A DNA stretch of 40,423 nt from Terriglobia bacterium (GTDB lineage: Bacteria > Acidobacteriota > Terriglobia > Terriglobales > Acidobacteriaceae): NCBI GenBank assembly GCA_020073525.1, contig JAIQFA010000045.1, positions 1 through 40,423 on the forward strand, given 5' to 3'. Position numbers and translations under genes: made by a program. The notes below the pieces were generated by a model. It was given only the letters and a program-made list of their open reading frames with translations, had not been told where the DNA came from and did not search any database. Positions 40,339-40,423 of this stretch are shown piece after piece (the first letter of the stretch is position 1; every line of letters starts with the position of its first letter).

Positions 40339-40423
40339 GCCATACGCTCCCAGTTATCAGTATTGACACCACAGGGGAGAAACGTCGTAGGGCCGGGGAA
40401 CCTATGTATTGAATGTAACGCGG

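Noticed and set aside
1..40423. CRISPR array
   Set aside because: Repeats differ in stem sequence and are not regularly spaced with unique spacers; no cas gene is present.

Overview
The window looks like chromosomal DNA from an Acidobacteriota (class Terriglobia-like) bacterium. This is inferred from GC-rich housekeeping genes, a c-di-AMP operon, DUF2905/DUF6580/DUF4260-type proteins, a 'Gloeo/Verruco'-type repeat protein, and many kinds of short palindromic repeats between and inside genes. No phage, conjugative module, CRISPR array or classical IS was seen.

Layout. 1-5.7 kb (minus): the start of rpoD, dnaG, a solo GIY-YIG nuclease framed by an inverted pair of hairpin repeats, and mutS2. 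5.9-10.2 kb (plus): small membrane protein, tRNA-Arg(TCG), pilin-like protein, a hairpin array, two acidobacterial-type hypotheticals, GTP-dependent PEP carboxykinase and a small follower gene. 10.3-15.4 kb (minus): a secreted seven-unit repeat protein with a clear terminator, then a 1127-residue sensor with GAF, GGDEF and HD-GYP domains. 15.9-19.0 kb (plus): an anchored protein and a ccdA / thioredoxin-like / DsbD-alpha trio that together resemble a split DsbD. 19.0-26.9 kb (minus): CBS protein and amidohydrolase, a response regulator with a degenerate kinase-like partner, glmM-cdaR-cdaA, and xseA. 27-35 kb: mixed single genes (DUF2905, GNAT, TPR, DinB, lipid kinase, YdjM-like, radical SAM, DUF6580, DUF4260, DedA-like) and a ParB-type parS site at 33973-33988. 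35.7-39.0 kb (minus): molybdenum cofactor genes moeA, moaC and mog with a REC-DUF4388 regulator whose 3' end overlaps mog. The right end holds a PilT-family ATPase.

The most unusual signal is the behaviour of the repeats. At least eight repeat families occur. Several copies lie in frame inside conserved genes and add about 10-30 residues: dnaG, mutS2, moeA (twice) and the signal peptide of a TPR protein. Others form the C-terminal tails of CdaA and the GIY-YIG protein. This resembles, in a different phylum, the in-gene palindromic elements known from Rickettsia. One family (TTGTCATCCTGAGC...GAAGGACC) brackets the GIY-YIG gene in inverted orientation, with the hairpin stems changed but still paired, and also occurs as shortened solo copies. 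That makes the GIY-YIG unit a candidate self-spreading element whose repeats seed the genome.
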